64,000 nucleotides of DNA from Erythrobacteraceae bacterium CCH12-C2 (GCA_001556995.1 LSKF01000020.1:39364-103363), one strand, 5' to 3'. Shown: positions 25,356 to 34,115, counted from the stretch's first letter. A program made the numbers and translations. The notes: generated from the sequence alone by a model not told the origin.

Positions 25356-25393
25356 GGGTGAAGGCGTTTGCGGCGACCCGCAAGCCTTCACCC
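25356..25393 (-). promoter_or_regulatory. Long hairpin in the leader of ynfA
   Basis: GGGTGAAGGC (25356-25365) pairs perfectly with GCCTTCACCC (25384-25393). Inside it TTGCGG pairs with CCGCAA around a four-base loop, leaving only a two-base bulge, so the stem is about 16 bp. On the minus strand it ends ten bases before the ynfA start codon. It has no T tail, so it may be a processing or translation-control element, or a Rho-type end for the upstream gene. Confidence 0.5.
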
Positions 25394-25449
25394 CGCCATC
25401 TTCAGCGCATAGGAGCCCCGCAAGGGCGCAACCAGCAGGCCGCCACCGA

Positions 25450-27234
25450 TCAGATCGGCGCGCCAGCCCGCATCGCCACCCGCACCAGCAAGGCCTCGTC
25501 CTCACTGCGTCCCGGCAGACCCGCATAGTCGAAGAAGGCCCGGATCTGCGCGAATTCACCGTCGTTGACCGGGCTTGACCCGTAAGGCGCAATCGCCCCG
25601 CTCGCGAGCGCCTCTTCGTGCAGCAGCAGGCTCATGCGGAAGAAATTCGCAGCCGTGCGCTTATAGGCATCAATCTGCGCGTTCTTGATATCGCCGCCGA
25701 CCGCAGTGTGACCGGTGCTGTTCCAGCGGCTCGGCATTTGACGGTTATACTTGGCAAAATAGCCGAAGAACAGGCGGTAGGGCGGCGGCGCGCCGGGAGA
25801 GGCCTCAGGGCGATAGGAGCGGTTCACCAGCCGCAGCGCTTCGACAAACACGCGGTGGTTGAAATAGTCCAGATTGTGGAGGTTCTCCTGCAGGTATTCG
25901 CCCACCAGCGTCGAGTTGGACTGGTTGACCCGTTGCAGGCCCGGATCAAACCGCAGGCCCATCATGAACCAGGCAAGGCGGATATCGGTCTCTGCTTGAC
26001 CTGCGGTCAGGCCCGGGTCGATCCCGTTGATCACGAATTGCGGATAGCCCATCAGCGTCAATCGGTCGCGCAAGGCATCGCGCGAGGAGATGTTGCCGAG
26101 CCGCCCTGCGGTGGAAGGATCGGCATCAAATCCCACCCGCGCATAGTCGCCAAGCTCCCAGATCGGATTGGGCAGGAAGCGCGGCAACCGCTCACCCACC
26201 CGTCCGGTGGCGTCGAGCCGGTCGAACGCGGTGCGGAAGGGTTCCTCCGTGGTCAGGTAGGCAAACGGCATCGCCCCGCGCATAAACTGGTTTCGACGTC
26301 CCAGCGCCTCGGTGCGCAGGAGGTGCTGCCCGATCAGGGCATTGCGCAGCTTCAGATCGGCGACACGGATGATCTTCTGGTCATGCGCCGCCAGATTGCC
26401 GGGGCGCAGGCCGAAGGGCTGCGTCATGGTCTGGAGCGCGAAGTAGACCCGCCAGAAATTGAAATCGCTCGGATCCGCGAGGTAAGCGTCTTGCAAGGCC
26501 AGCCATTCCGCGCGGGTTTCCGGGCGCGCCGTGCGCGCGACGTCGGCAACCCAGTCGTTGAGGTTGCCCTCTGCCGCGCCGTGGAAGCGATCCGTCGACC
26601 AGATCGGGAAGGCCATGCCAACCCTGATCCGGTCAAAATCGATGGCCAGCAGTTCATCACGCGCGCGCTTGGCATCGGCCAGTGTGCGGATCGGCTGGGG
26701 GGAGGTGAGCGTCGGGGCGAACTTGGCGAATTCCTCGGCGAAGGCGAGATCGCGCGCGATTGTGCTGGCACCCGGCAGCACCGCGCCGCCGGGCTGGAGC
26801 GGGCGAAACGTGCGCGGGTTTTCGGGCGCAAGACCATAGGCCTGACGCACCACCCGGACACCTTCGATCAGCTGCTCGACCTCGGCGGGCGAGGCCCCGT
26901 CCATGATTCCGCGTCGGCGGATGTCGCTATCCAAGGTGCCGGTTCGCGCCAGATCGAAGAAATCGGGGCCATGGCACGACATGCACTCACCATTGACCCG
27001 CGGCGCGCGCCAGACATCAAGCGCAGTCCGGTAGGCCGGGTCGTTGATCAGGGTAGCGGGCGTCAGAGCCGGCGGGATCGCCGCCATGGTCGAGGCCTGA
27101 GCCGATCCCGGAATGGGCGCAATGCTGGTCTGGGCAGACGTCGCCGCATCCTCGCCGCCGCATGCGGCCAGCGCCAAAGACAGCAAAGCAAGAGCGAAAA
27201 GAGACCGGTTACGAGCGGCTGGCGTGATCTTCAT
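25450..27234 (-). CDS. Large lipoprotein with a single c-type haem motif, family not recognised
   Basis: A 594-residue protein. The N-terminus [25 protein letters not shown] ends in a lipobox with the lipidated cysteine at residue 25. A single CxxCH haem c attachment site, CMSCH, follows at residues 84-88 ([18 protein letters not shown]). The remaining 500 residues are mostly helical, rich in Arg, Tyr, Phe and Asn, with no second haem motif and no domain I can name. Several histidines (for example in [11 protein letters not shown] and STGHTAVGG) could be further ligands. A periplasmic, membrane-tethered redox or haem-dependent role is inferred. The in-frame ATG 34 codons upstream precedes the signal peptide and is not used. 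Confidence 0.75.
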   Translation of the reverse strand: MKITPAARNRSLFALALLSLALAACGGEDAATSAQTSIAPIPGSAQASTMAAIPPALTPATLINDPAYRTALDVWRAPRVNGECMSCHGPDFFDLARTGTLDSDIRRRGIMDGASPAEVEQLIEGVRVVRQAYGLAPENPRTFRPLQPGGAVLPGASTIARDLAFAEEFAKFAPTLTSPQPIRTLADAKRARDELLAIDFDRIRVGMAFPIWSTDRFHGAAEGNLNDWVADVARTARPETRAEWLALQDAYLADPSDFNFWRVYFALQTMTQPFGLRPGNLAAHDQKIIRVADLKLRNALIGQHLLRTEALGRRNQFMRGAMPFAYLTTEEPFRTAFDRLDATGRVGERLPRFLPNPIWELGDYARVGFDADPSTAGRLGNISSRDALRDRLTLMGYPQFVINGIDPGLTAGQAETDIRLAWFMMGLRFDPGLQRVNQSNSTLVGEYLQENLHNLDYFNHRVFVEALRLVNRSYRPEASPGAPPPYRLFFGYFAKYNRQMPSRWNSTGHTAVGGDIKNAQIDAYKRTAANFFRMSLLLHEEALASGAIAPYGSSPVNDGEFAQIRAFFDYAGLPGRSEDEALLVRVAMRAGAPI

Positions 27235-27345
27235 GATGACCCTTTCTGGCAGGCGTTGCGCTGCAAGAAAGGTCGGACCAGCGGGTAAACAGAAACTTAA
27301 ATGGAGAGGAAAATCGCAAGAATAACAAAGCGCCAAGCCCGAGAG

Positions 27346-27376
27346 CCGCCGCCCCGGCTTGGCACCGGGGCGGCGG
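27346..27376 (-). terminator. Strong GC hairpin after the decarboxylase gene
   Basis: A perfect 12-bp inverted repeat (CCGCCGCCCCGG / CCGGGGCGGCGG) with a seven-base loop starts nine bases past the decarboxylase stop. No T run follows, so it may stop transcription with Rho or protect the mRNA end. Confidence 0.55.
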
Positions 27377-27384
27377 TCAATCGA

Positions 27385-28590
27385 TTAGCGCAAGCTCACC
27401 ACATTATCGCTCGCTTCGCGCACGCGGGTGCCGTTGAACAGGCTCATCATCGGCTCGTCGGCCACGATCACCACTTGCGCCGCGCCGAAGCCGTTGAAGC
27501 CGGTCTTCATCGCCGCGCCATAAGCGCCGAGCATGCCGATCTCGATGTAATCGCCCGCCTGAATGTCCGCCGGGAGCTGGAACGGCCCCTTCATGTAATC
27601 GGCATCATCGCAGGTAGGACCGTAGAAGGCGAAATCGTGAAGGGGCTCGATCAGGTCATCTTCCAGCGCGCGCACCGGGAAACGCCACGCGACATGCGCC
27701 GCATCGTACAGCGCACCGTAAGCGCCGTCGTTGATGTAGAGCTCCTCGCCCCGGCGCTTGTTCACCTGCACGATCATCGAGCTGTACTCCGCCGACAGCG
27801 CCCGGCCGGGTTCGCACCACAGCTCGGCGTTATAGGCAATCGGCAGCGCTTCGAAGTGCTTGGCGACGATCGCGAAGTAATCTTCCATCGGCGGCGGTTC
27901 GAGGCCGGGGTAGGAGCTCGGGAAGCCCCCGCCGACATCGATCATGTCGATCACGACCGATGCCTCGGCGATCACCGCACGGGTGCGGTCGAGCGCCTGA
28001 ACGAAGGCAAACGGGGTCATCGCCTGGCTGCCGACGTGGAAGCAGACGCCGAGCCAGTCGCAATGCTGGCGGGCTTCCTGCAAAAGCGCGGGTGCTTCGA
28101 TCAGATCGCAGCCGAACTTCGAGGCCAGCGAAAGCTCGGAATACTCGCTCGACACGCGCAGCCGCACGCACAGGCGCAGGTCACGCGCCGGCTCGCCGGT
28201 TTCGGGGTTGCGGCAAGCATCGATAATCTTTTCCAGCTCTTCCGCCGTATCGAGGCTGAAGGTGCGCACGCCGTGCTCGAAATAGGCCTCGGCAATCGCC
28301 GCCGGGGTCTTCACCGGATGCATGAAGCACAGCACGGCCTGCGGCAGAATGCGGCGCACCAGCCGCACCTCGGCAATCGAGGCGACGTCGTAATGGGTCA
28401 CGCCTGCATCCCACAGGACCTCGATGAGATCAGGAGCCGGGTTGGCCTTCACGGCATAGAGCACCTTGCCCGGAAACTTCTCGACGAAGAAACGAGCGGC
28501 GCGCCGCGCTGCGTGCGGGCGGTTCAGGATAACGGGTTCGTCCGGGCGGAGCGCGCGAACTACAGCCAGTGCGTCAGGATAGCTGTGCAA
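27385..28590 (-). CDS. Ornithine/lysine decarboxylase, fold type III PLP
   Basis: A protein of about 401 residues of the Orn/DAP/Arg decarboxylase 2 family. The PLP lysine is in VLYAVKANPAPDLIEVL, the HVGSQ segment follows (CFHVGSQAMTPF), the PLP-phosphate loop is in DVGGGFPSSYPG, and EPGRALSAE and the catalytic-cysteine region YGPTCDDADYMKG agree with ornithine decarboxylase. Ornithine would give putrescine, lysine cadaverine. No early ATG exists except at 28707, which would add 39 atypical residues; I use the TTG at 28590 (HSYPDALAVV). With the two genes to its right it makes a polyamine set, although a 231-base gap may give it its own promoter. Confidence 0.88.
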   Translation of the reverse strand: MHSYPDALAVVRALRPDEPVILNRPHAARRAARFFVEKFPGKVLYAVKANPAPDLIEVLWDAGVTHYDVASIAEVRLVRRILPQAVLCFMHPVKTPAAIAEAYFEHGVRTFSLDTAEELEKIIDACRNPETGEPARDLRLCVRLRVSSEYSELSLASKFGCDLIEAPALLQEARQHCDWLGVCFHVGSQAMTPFAFVQALDRTRAVIAEASVVIDMIDVGGGFPSSYPGLEPPPMEDYFAIVAKHFEALPIAYNAELWCEPGRALSAEYSSMIVQVNKRRGEELYINDGAYGALYDAAHVAWRFPVRALEDDLIEPLHDFAFYGPTCDDADYMKGPFQLPADIQAGDYIEIGMLGAYGAAMKTGFNGFGAAQVVIVADEPMMSLFNGTRVREASDNVVSLR

Positions 28591-28821
28591 CTCAAGGGAC
28601 CCCCAAAACGGTTTGTTGAAACCATAAAACGACAAGCTGCCTTGCGGTTTGGAAGTCCCCTTGGGGCAGCGGAAGCGCGCAGATAGGGCCTGGGGGGGGA
28701 GATGCAAGCGAAAAATGACCCGGTCCGGCCAGAAATGTTACTTTTTGAAGACAGCGCCCCATGCCTGACCGAAATGTGACCGCGCTGCCCGCACAGCCGA
28801 GGGCTGGCGCGGCGGGCGCGA

Positions 28822-30015
28822 TCAGCTCAACCGGTCACGAAAATCCTGATAATCGAAGCGCTTGATGCAATCGAGCGCGTCGGTTTCGCTGTCCCACATC
28901 CAGATCGATGGCAGGGCCACACCATTGAAGGTGTTGGTCTTCACCATCGAATAATGCGCCTGATCGAGGAAAGCGAAACGTGCCCCCGGCTCGGCGGGCA
29001 CGGGCAGGCGGTAATCGCCGATCACATCGCCTGCGAGGCACGAGGGGCCACCGAGGCGAATCGGGATCATGGCAGGATCGGCAAGCTCACCTAGCATCGC
29101 GGGACGATAGGGCGCTTCCAGCACATCGGGCATATGGCAGGTCGCGCTGATGTCGGTGATGCCGACGGGCACCTCGTTTAACATCGTATCGAGCAGCGTG
29201 CCGACCAGAATGCCCGCATCGAGCGCGACCGCCTCGCCGGGTTCAAGGATGATCTGGCAGCCGGTGTCCTCAGCGGCATCGCGAAGAAATTCGACCAGCT
29301 CCTCGCGCTGGTAATCGGCGCGGGTGATGTGGTGGCCGCCGCCCATGTTGATCCACTTGAGCTGACCGAAATAGGGCTCGATCACGTCAAACACCCGGTC
29401 CCAGGTAGCTTTCAATGGCTCGAAATCCTGTTCGCACAGGTTGTGGAAGTGGATGCCTTCGACGCCCTCCATGTGCTCTTCAGTGAGCTGGTCCAGCGGG
29501 AAGCCGAGCCGCGATCCGGGGGCGGAAGGATCATACTTGGCGACTTCACCAGTGGCGACCTGCGGGTTGATCCTTAGGCCGACGCTGACGGGGGCGCCAT
29601 TGGCGGCGGCGTGCTGCAGGATCAGGCGGGCGCGGTCGTGCTGGAAGGGCGAATTGAAGATCACGTGGTCGGACAGGCGGCAGATTTCCTCCAGCTCCTC
29701 AGGCTTGAAGGCGGCGGAATAGGTCGCGATCTCGCCATCGTAGAACTCGCTGGCGAGGCGGGCTTCCCACAGGCCCGAGGTCGAGACGCCGTCGAGATAC
29801 TCCCCGATGATGGGCGCTGCCGACCACATGGAGAACGCCTTCAAGGCCGCAAACACCTTGATATCCGCGCCGTCTGCCGCAGCCGCGTCGCGCACGCCTG
29901 CCAACACCCGGCAATTGGCGCGCAGCTTGGCCGCGTCCACCACGAAGGCGGGGCTGTCGACACGCGACAGATCGAAATGGGCGAAGGCGCCCGGATCACC
30001 GGCTTTGGTTTGCAT
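28822..30015 (-). CDS. nspC: Carboxynorspermidine/carboxyspermidine decarboxylase
   Basis: A 397-residue fold type III PLP decarboxylase that converts carboxy(nor)spermidine to (nor)spermidine. The family pattern is plain: DSPAFVVDAAKLRANCRVL, the PLP lysine in VFAALKAFSMWS, VSTSGLWEARLA, GIHFHNLCEQDFEPL, INMGGGHHITRADY, EPGEAVALDAG and CHMPDVLEAPYRP. It is downstream of the synthase gene (30513-31739) that makes its substrate, but an inverted-repeat cassette with the GxxExxY gene separates them. The remaining leader keeps AGGA nine bases before the ATG at 30015. Confidence 0.94.
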   Translation of the reverse strand: MQTKAGDPGAFAHFDLSRVDSPAFVVDAAKLRANCRVLAGVRDAAAADGADIKVFAALKAFSMWSAAPIIGEYLDGVSTSGLWEARLASEFYDGEIATYSAAFKPEELEEICRLSDHVIFNSPFQHDRARLILQHAAANGAPVSVGLRINPQVATGEVAKYDPSAPGSRLGFPLDQLTEEHMEGVEGIHFHNLCEQDFEPLKATWDRVFDVIEPYFGQLKWINMGGGHHITRADYQREELVEFLRDAAEDTGCQIILEPGEAVALDAGILVGTLLDTMLNEVPVGITDISATCHMPDVLEAPYRPAMLGELADPAMIPIRLGGPSCLAGDVIGDYRLPVPAEPGARFAFLDQAHYSMVKTNTFNGVALPSIWMWDSETDALDCIKRFDYQDFRDRLS

Positions 30016-30030
30016 GCTTATCGTCCTGAA

Positions 30031-30079
30031 TTGGTTCGCGCAGAGAACGCAGAGGAGCAGAGAACGCTGAGAAGTTTAG
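30031..30079. repeat. Left arm of a long inverted repeat flanking the GxxExxY gene
   Basis: TTGGTTCGCGCAGAGAACGC and the following bases match the reverse complement of 30463-30511 with about 37 of the first 40 bases identical, then more weakly. The arm is itself built of GCAGAG units repeating every 8-10 bases. It overlaps the gene's stop codon. Confidence 0.9.
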
Positions 30080-30462
30080 TCGGGCTGATAATTGTTCACG
30101 AGCCGTCTGATGCCGTCCTTCATCGTGAGAGCCGAGAAATTCAGTAGCAGCCCTACGGGCTGATTGGTGAGCCGCAAGTAGGTCGTCAATTGGCGCGCGT
30201 GCAGTTTTGTCAGCACTTCGACCGATTTGATTTCAAGGATCAACTGCTGCTCAACCAGAATGTCGATCTTGAACGCCGCGCCGAAGGCGTGGCCATCAAA
30301 CTCAATCGGCACAGGAACCTGCCGGTCTGCTCGAAGTCCGCGCATTTCGAGGCGACCTGCCAGCACTGTTTCGTAGACAGTTTCAAACAGCCCTGGCCCG
30401 AGCTCGCGGTGAATTCTGATGGCCTCGTCAATGACGACAGAGGAAATATCATTGATGGCCAT
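30076..30462 (-). CDS. GxxExxY protein, PD-(D/E)xK nuclease-like fold
   Basis: A 128-residue protein of the GxxExxY family. The signature is G24-L-F-E27-T-V-Y30. A nuclease-type acidic set follows: Asp67 in FKIDILV and Glu77-x-Lys79 in LILEIKS, as in PD-(D/E)xK enzymes. HARQLTTYLRLTN and VGLLLNFS complete the family pattern. The cellular role of the family is not established. The gene is bounded exactly by two 49-base inverted arms, lies between two genes of polyamine synthesis, and looks less GC-rich than its surroundings, so I infer it arrived as a cassette. Confidence 0.9.
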   Translation of the reverse strand: MAINDISSVVIDEAIRIHRELGPGLFETVYETVLAGRLEMRGLRADRQVPVPIEFDGHAFGAAFKIDILVEQQLILEIKSVEVLTKLHARQLTTYLRLTNQPVGLLLNFSALTMKDGIRRLVNNYQPD

Positions 30463-30511
30463 CTCAACTCCTCCGCGGTCTCTGCTCCTCTGCGGTCTCT
30501 GCGCGAACCAA
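30463..30511. repeat. Right arm of the inverted repeat flanking the GxxExxY gene
   Basis: It begins directly at the GxxExxY start codon and ends one base before the stop codon of the carboxynorspermidine synthase gene (30513-30515). Its reverse complement starts TTGGTTCGCGCAGAGACCGC; differences from the left arm are mainly A/C changes at two corresponding places. Confidence 0.9.
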
Positions 30512-30512
30512 A

Positions 30513-31739
30513 CTAGAACCCAACCGGCCCGTCCATTTCCTCAACCGTCCAGGGCAAGCCGTGCTTGTTCAGCATGTCCATGAAGGGATCGGGATCGAGT
30601 TGTTCGATGTTGAACACCCCCTCCCCGCGCCAATGCCCTTGCACCATCATCGCCGCACCAATCATCGCGGGCACGCCGGTGGTGTAGCTGACCGCCTGAT
30701 TGCCGGTCTCCTCATACGCCGCTTCGTGCGAGCAGATGTTCTTGATGTAGAAGGTCTTCTCGCCCGACCCGTCCAGCGCCTCGCCGGTGGCGATCACGCC
30801 GATATTGGTGTTGCCCTTGGTGGTCTCGCCCAGCGTCTCTGGCTTGGGCAGCACGGCGGCGAGGAATTGCAGCGGGATGATGTCCTTGCCCTGATACTTG
30901 ACCGGCTCGATGCTGGTCATGCCGACATTCTGCAGCACGGTCAGGTGGGTGATGTACTGATCACCAAAGGTCATCCAGAACCGCGCGCGCTCCAGCTCGG
31001 GCACGAACTTGGCGAGGCTTTCCAGCTCTTCGTGATACATGAGGTACATGTTCTTGGGGCCGACCGCTTCGAAGTCGAAGCCGACCTTGGTGGACATGGC
31101 CGGGGTCTCAACCCACTCCCCATTCTCCCAGTGACGCGCAGGCGCGGTCACTTCGCGGATGTTGATTTCCGGGTTGAAGTTGGTGGCGAAATGCTGGCCG
31201 TGATCGCCGCCGTTGCAATCTAGGATATCAAGCTGGCGGATGGTCTTGAGCTTGTGCTTCTTGAGCCACATGGTGAAGACGCTGGTGACGCCCGGATCGA
31301 AGCCGGAGCCCAGCAGCGCCATCAGGCCCGCTTCGGCATAGCGATCCTGATAGGCCCACTGCCACTTGTATTCGAATTTGGCCTCGTCCTTGGGCTCGTA
31401 ATTGGCGGTGTCGAGGTAATCGACCCCAGCCTCAAGGCAGGCGTCCATGATCGGCAGGTCCTGATAGGGCAGCGCGAGGTTGACCACGAGCCCCGCCCCG
31501 GTCTTTCGGATCAGGTTGACCATCGCCGGGACTTCCTCCGCGTCGATCTCGTAGGTCGCGATATCGCGCCCGCAACGCTCCTTCACGCTGGCGGCAATCG
31601 CGTCACATTTGGACTTGGTCCGGCTCGCCAAGTGGATTTCGGGGAAGATATCCGGATTGAACGCCATCTTGTGAACGCACACCGAACTCACCCCGCCTGC
31701 GCCGATAACAAGGACCGTGCTGGATTTTGCTGCCGACAT
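30513..31739 (-). CDS. Carboxynorspermidine/carboxyspermidine synthase (saccharopine dehydrogenase family)
   Basis: A 408-residue NADPH-dependent enzyme that condenses aspartate semialdehyde with a diamine to give carboxyspermidine or carboxynorspermidine. The N-terminal Rossmann segment is VLVIGAGGVSSVCVHKMAFN. The saccharopine dehydrogenase-like SRTKSKCDAIAASV, LVVNLALPYQDLPIMDACLEAGVDYLDTANYE and GSGFDPGVTSVF match this subfamily. The pairing with the NspC-type enzyme downstream supports the assignment over lysine metabolism. The ATG at 31739 gives the family start; the frame continues to 32108 without meaning. Confidence 0.92.
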   Translation of the reverse strand: MSAAKSSTVLVIGAGGVSSVCVHKMAFNPDIFPEIHLASRTKSKCDAIAASVKERCGRDIATYEIDAEEVPAMVNLIRKTGAGLVVNLALPYQDLPIMDACLEAGVDYLDTANYEPKDEAKFEYKWQWAYQDRYAEAGLMALLGSGFDPGVTSVFTMWLKKHKLKTIRQLDILDCNGGDHGQHFATNFNPEINIREVTAPARHWENGEWVETPAMSTKVGFDFEAVGPKNMYLMYHEELESLAKFVPELERARFWMTFGDQYITHLTVLQNVGMTSIEPVKYQGKDIIPLQFLAAVLPKPETLGETTKGNTNIGVIATGEALDGSGEKTFYIKNICSHEAAYEETGNQAVSYTTGVPAMIGAAMMVQGHWRGEGVFNIEQLDPDPFMDMLNKHGLPWTVEEMDGPVGF

Positions 31740-31789
31740 GATAGGAACCTTTCGTGATGCGAATCTTGCGCGTGCGCTTAGAGCATTGC

Positions 31790-31816
31790 TCCGAAAAGTG
31801 GGAACCGGTTTTCGGA
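31790..31816. repeat. Palindromic element TCCGAAAA-N11-TTTTCGGA
   Basis: An 8-bp perfect inverted repeat around GTGGGAACCGG lies in the divergent gap between the carboxynorspermidine synthase and the threonine dehydratase-like gene. The sequence is like a short dispersed repeat found widely in alphaproteobacteria; a regulator site is an alternative. Confidence 0.6.
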
Positions 31817-31862
31817 TAAAGGCAATGCGAACACGGATAGTCGAATGCATGGACGGGGACAA

Positions 31863-32822
31863 ATGATCCAAGCCGATGTCAGAATGCCGACCACTCATGG
31901 CGTGCGCGCTGCGGCTGAGGCCGTGGCGGCGATCCTGCCCCCCACCCCGCTGCTGCCCGTCGAGATTGGCGGGGTGCAGGCGTGGGTGAAGGCTGACAAT
32001 CTGCAGCCCATCGGTTCGTTCAAGATCAGGGGGGCGTGGTGGCGGCTGTCGAACCTCTCGCCTGAGGAACGCCGTGCGGGGGTCGTTGCCGTATCGTCGG
32101 GCAATCATGCGCAGGGCGTTGCATGGTCAGCGCGGCGGCTCGGGATCGCAGCGACCATCGTGATGCCGCATGATGCGCCGGAGGTGAAGCTGGCGAATAC
32201 GAAGGCGCTGGGGGCCGAGGTGGTGCTCTATCAGCGCCCCGGCGAAGACCGCGATGCGGTGGCGGCGAAGCTGATCGCTGAGCGGGGCGGCACGCTGGTC
32301 CATGCCTTTGGCGATCCGTGGGTAATCGAGGGACAAGGCAGCGCCGCCATTGAAATCGCCGCACAACTGGGCCGCGCACCCTCGCGCATCATCGCCTGCT
32401 GCGGCGGCGGCGGGCTCGCTGCGGGGCTGTCGCTCGGTGCGCCGCAGAGCGCGATTCACCCGGTCGAGCCGGTCGGCTGGGACATGGTAGGCCAAGCGCT
32501 GGCAGCGGGCGAACTGGTCCATGCTGCGCCCGATGCACCCAAGACGATCTGCGACGCGCTCCAACCCAACATCACCAAGCCAATCAACCTCGCTGTGCTG
32601 CAAGGCCGCGCTGAACCAGGCGTCACCATCACCGACGAGGAAGTGCGCGCCGCCCAGCGCTTTGCCTTTGCGAAGCTTCGCCTCGTGGTCGAGCCCGGCG
32701 GCGCGGCGGCATTGGCGGCGGCGCTGGCGGGCAAGGCGCCTGTTGACGAGGACACCGTTATCATGATCACCGGCGGCAATGCTGATCCGGTCGCCTATGC
32801 CGCCACGATTGCAGAAGCCTGA
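31863..32822 (+). CDS. Threonine/serine dehydratase-like PLP enzyme
   Basis: A 319-residue fold type II PLP enzyme of the threonine dehydratase/serine racemase group. The PLP lysine lies in LQPIGSFKIRGAWW, the substrate loop is VSSGNHAQGVAWSAR, and the phosphate-binding glycine loop is ACCGGGGLAAGLSLG. The C-terminal EPGGAAALAAALAGK and MITGGNAD are typical. There is no regulatory ACT domain, so it is a catabolic-type or racemase-like enzyme. The exact reaction (threonine deamination, serine deamination or racemisation) cannot be settled. The ATG at 31863 follows GGGGAC; one six codons upstream is less likely. Confidence 0.88.
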   Translation: MIQADVRMPTTHGVRAAAEAVAAILPPTPLLPVEIGGVQAWVKADNLQPIGSFKIRGAWWRLSNLSPEERRAGVVAVSSGNHAQGVAWSARRLGIAATIVMPHDAPEVKLANTKALGAEVVLYQRPGEDRDAVAAKLIAERGGTLVHAFGDPWVIEGQGSAAIEIAAQLGRAPSRIIACCGGGGLAAGLSLGAPQSAIHPVEPVGWDMVGQALAAGELVHAAPDAPKTICDALQPNITKPINLAVLQGRAEPGVTITDEEVRAAQRFAFAKLRLVVEPGGAAALAAALAGKAPVDEDTVIMITGGNADPVAYAATIAEA

Positions 32823-32900
32823 TTGCTGTGGAAACCGTCACATTGCCGACACGCACACAAAATATGACAAGCCCCTGACGTGACACAGGACAGGACAGAC

Positions 32901-34115
32901 ATGGCAGTTCAGGCAAAGCGGATCATCGAAGACGCCGTGATCCGCAAGGATGCAGGGCTTGGCGACAAGCTCTTGGACAAGGCCTTTGCCTTGGCCTTCA
33001 AGGGGCTGGTCTATGCCCAGATCTGGGAAGACCCGGTGGTCGACATGGAAGGCCTCGGCATCCAGCCCGACAGCCGCGTCATGTGCATCGCCAGCGGCAG
33101 CTGCAATGCGCTGTCCTATCTCACCGCGAACCCTGAAAGCGTGACCGCGGTTGACCTCAACAAGGCGCACGTGGCGCTCGGCCAGCTCAAGATCGCCGCG
33201 ATCAAGCACCTGCCCAATTACGAGCGCTTCCACCGTTTTTTCGCGCATGCCGACCACAAGGAAAACGCCGCCGTCTACAAGACCATGATCGCGCCGCATC
33301 TCGACGCGGAAAGCCGCGCCTATTGGGAAAAGCGCGACATTCGCGGGCGCAAGCGCATCTCCTATTTCACCAAGGGGATCTACAGACAAGGCTTGCTCGG
33401 CAATTTCATTGGCTTGGCGCACGTATTTGCCAAGCTTTACAAGATCGACCTTACCAAGGTGCTCGAAGCTCAGACGCTGGAAGAACAGCGCGAGGTGTTC
33501 GAGCGTGAGCTGGCCCCGGTGTTCGAAAAGAAGTTCATCCGCTGGCTGACCGATCAGCCCGCCTCGCTGTTCGGGCTCGGCATTCCGCCCGCGCAGTTCG
33601 AGCATCTTGCAGGCGATGAACGCATGGCCGAGGTGCTGCGCCGCCGGCTCGAGAAGCTGGCCTGCGATTTCGAGGTCAAGGACAACTACTTTGCGTGGCA
33701 GGCCTTCGGACGCGGTTACGAGCGATCGGGCAATGCCGCGCTCCCCCCCTATCTCCAGCGCGCCAACTGGGAGGCGATGCGCGAGCGGATCGACCGGCTT
33801 GCGGTGACCCGCGCCAACATGGTCGACTGGATCGGCGCACGCGAGGAGGCGAGCATGGACCGTTTCGTGCTGCTCGATGCGCAGGACTGGATGAACAACA
33901 GCCAGCTCGATGGCCTGTGGAGCCGCATCACCCGCGCGAGCCGTCCGGGCGCGCGGGTGCTGTTCCGCACGGCGGCCGAACCCAGCCTGCTGCCGGGCCG
34001 GCTCGACGATGCGATCATGTCTAAGTGGCGTTATCTCGAAGAGGTTTCCGCCGATCTCACCCGCCGCGATCGCTCGTCGATCTATGGCGGCGTGCACGTT
34101 TACGAGCTGGCGTGA
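32901..34115 (+). CDS. btaA: SAM:diacylglycerol 3-amino-3-carboxypropyltransferase BtaA (DUF3419)
   Basis: A 404-residue member of the DUF3419/BtaA family, which transfers the 3-amino-3-carboxypropyl group of SAM to diacylglycerol in betaine-lipid synthesis. The family start LVYAQIWEDPVVDMEGLGI is present, as are the SAM-binding segment VMCIASGSCNALSYL, VTAVDLNKAHVALGQLK, the KGIYRQG region and the C-terminal VLLDAQDWMNN plus GARVLFRTAA. The stop overlaps the btaB start (TGATG). The ATG at 32901 follows AGGACAGAC. Betaine lipids usually replace phospholipids under phosphate limitation. Confidence 0.9.
   Translation: MAVQAKRIIEDAVIRKDAGLGDKLLDKAFALAFKGLVYAQIWEDPVVDMEGLGIQPDSRVMCIASGSCNALSYLTANPESVTAVDLNKAHVALGQLKIAAIKHLPNYERFHRFFAHADHKENAAVYKTMIAPHLDAESRAYWEKRDIRGRKRISYFTKGIYRQGLLGNFIGLAHVFAKLYKIDLTKVLEAQTLEEQREVFERELAPVFEKKFIRWLTDQPASLFGLGIPPAQFEHLAGDERMAEVLRRRLEKLACDFEVKDNYFAWQAFGRGYERSGNAALPPYLQRANWEAMRERIDRLAVTRANMVDWIGAREEASMDRFVLLDAQDWMNNSQLDGLWSRITRASRPGARVLFRTAAEPSLLPGRLDDAIMSKWRYLEEVSADLTRRDRSSIYGGVHVYELA

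Noticed and set aside
25356..25393. Guanidine-type (mini-ykkC) riboswitch before ynfA
   Set aside because: Only one hairpin is present and its loop (GTCG on the transcribed strand) is not the ACGR tetraloop that defines that class.
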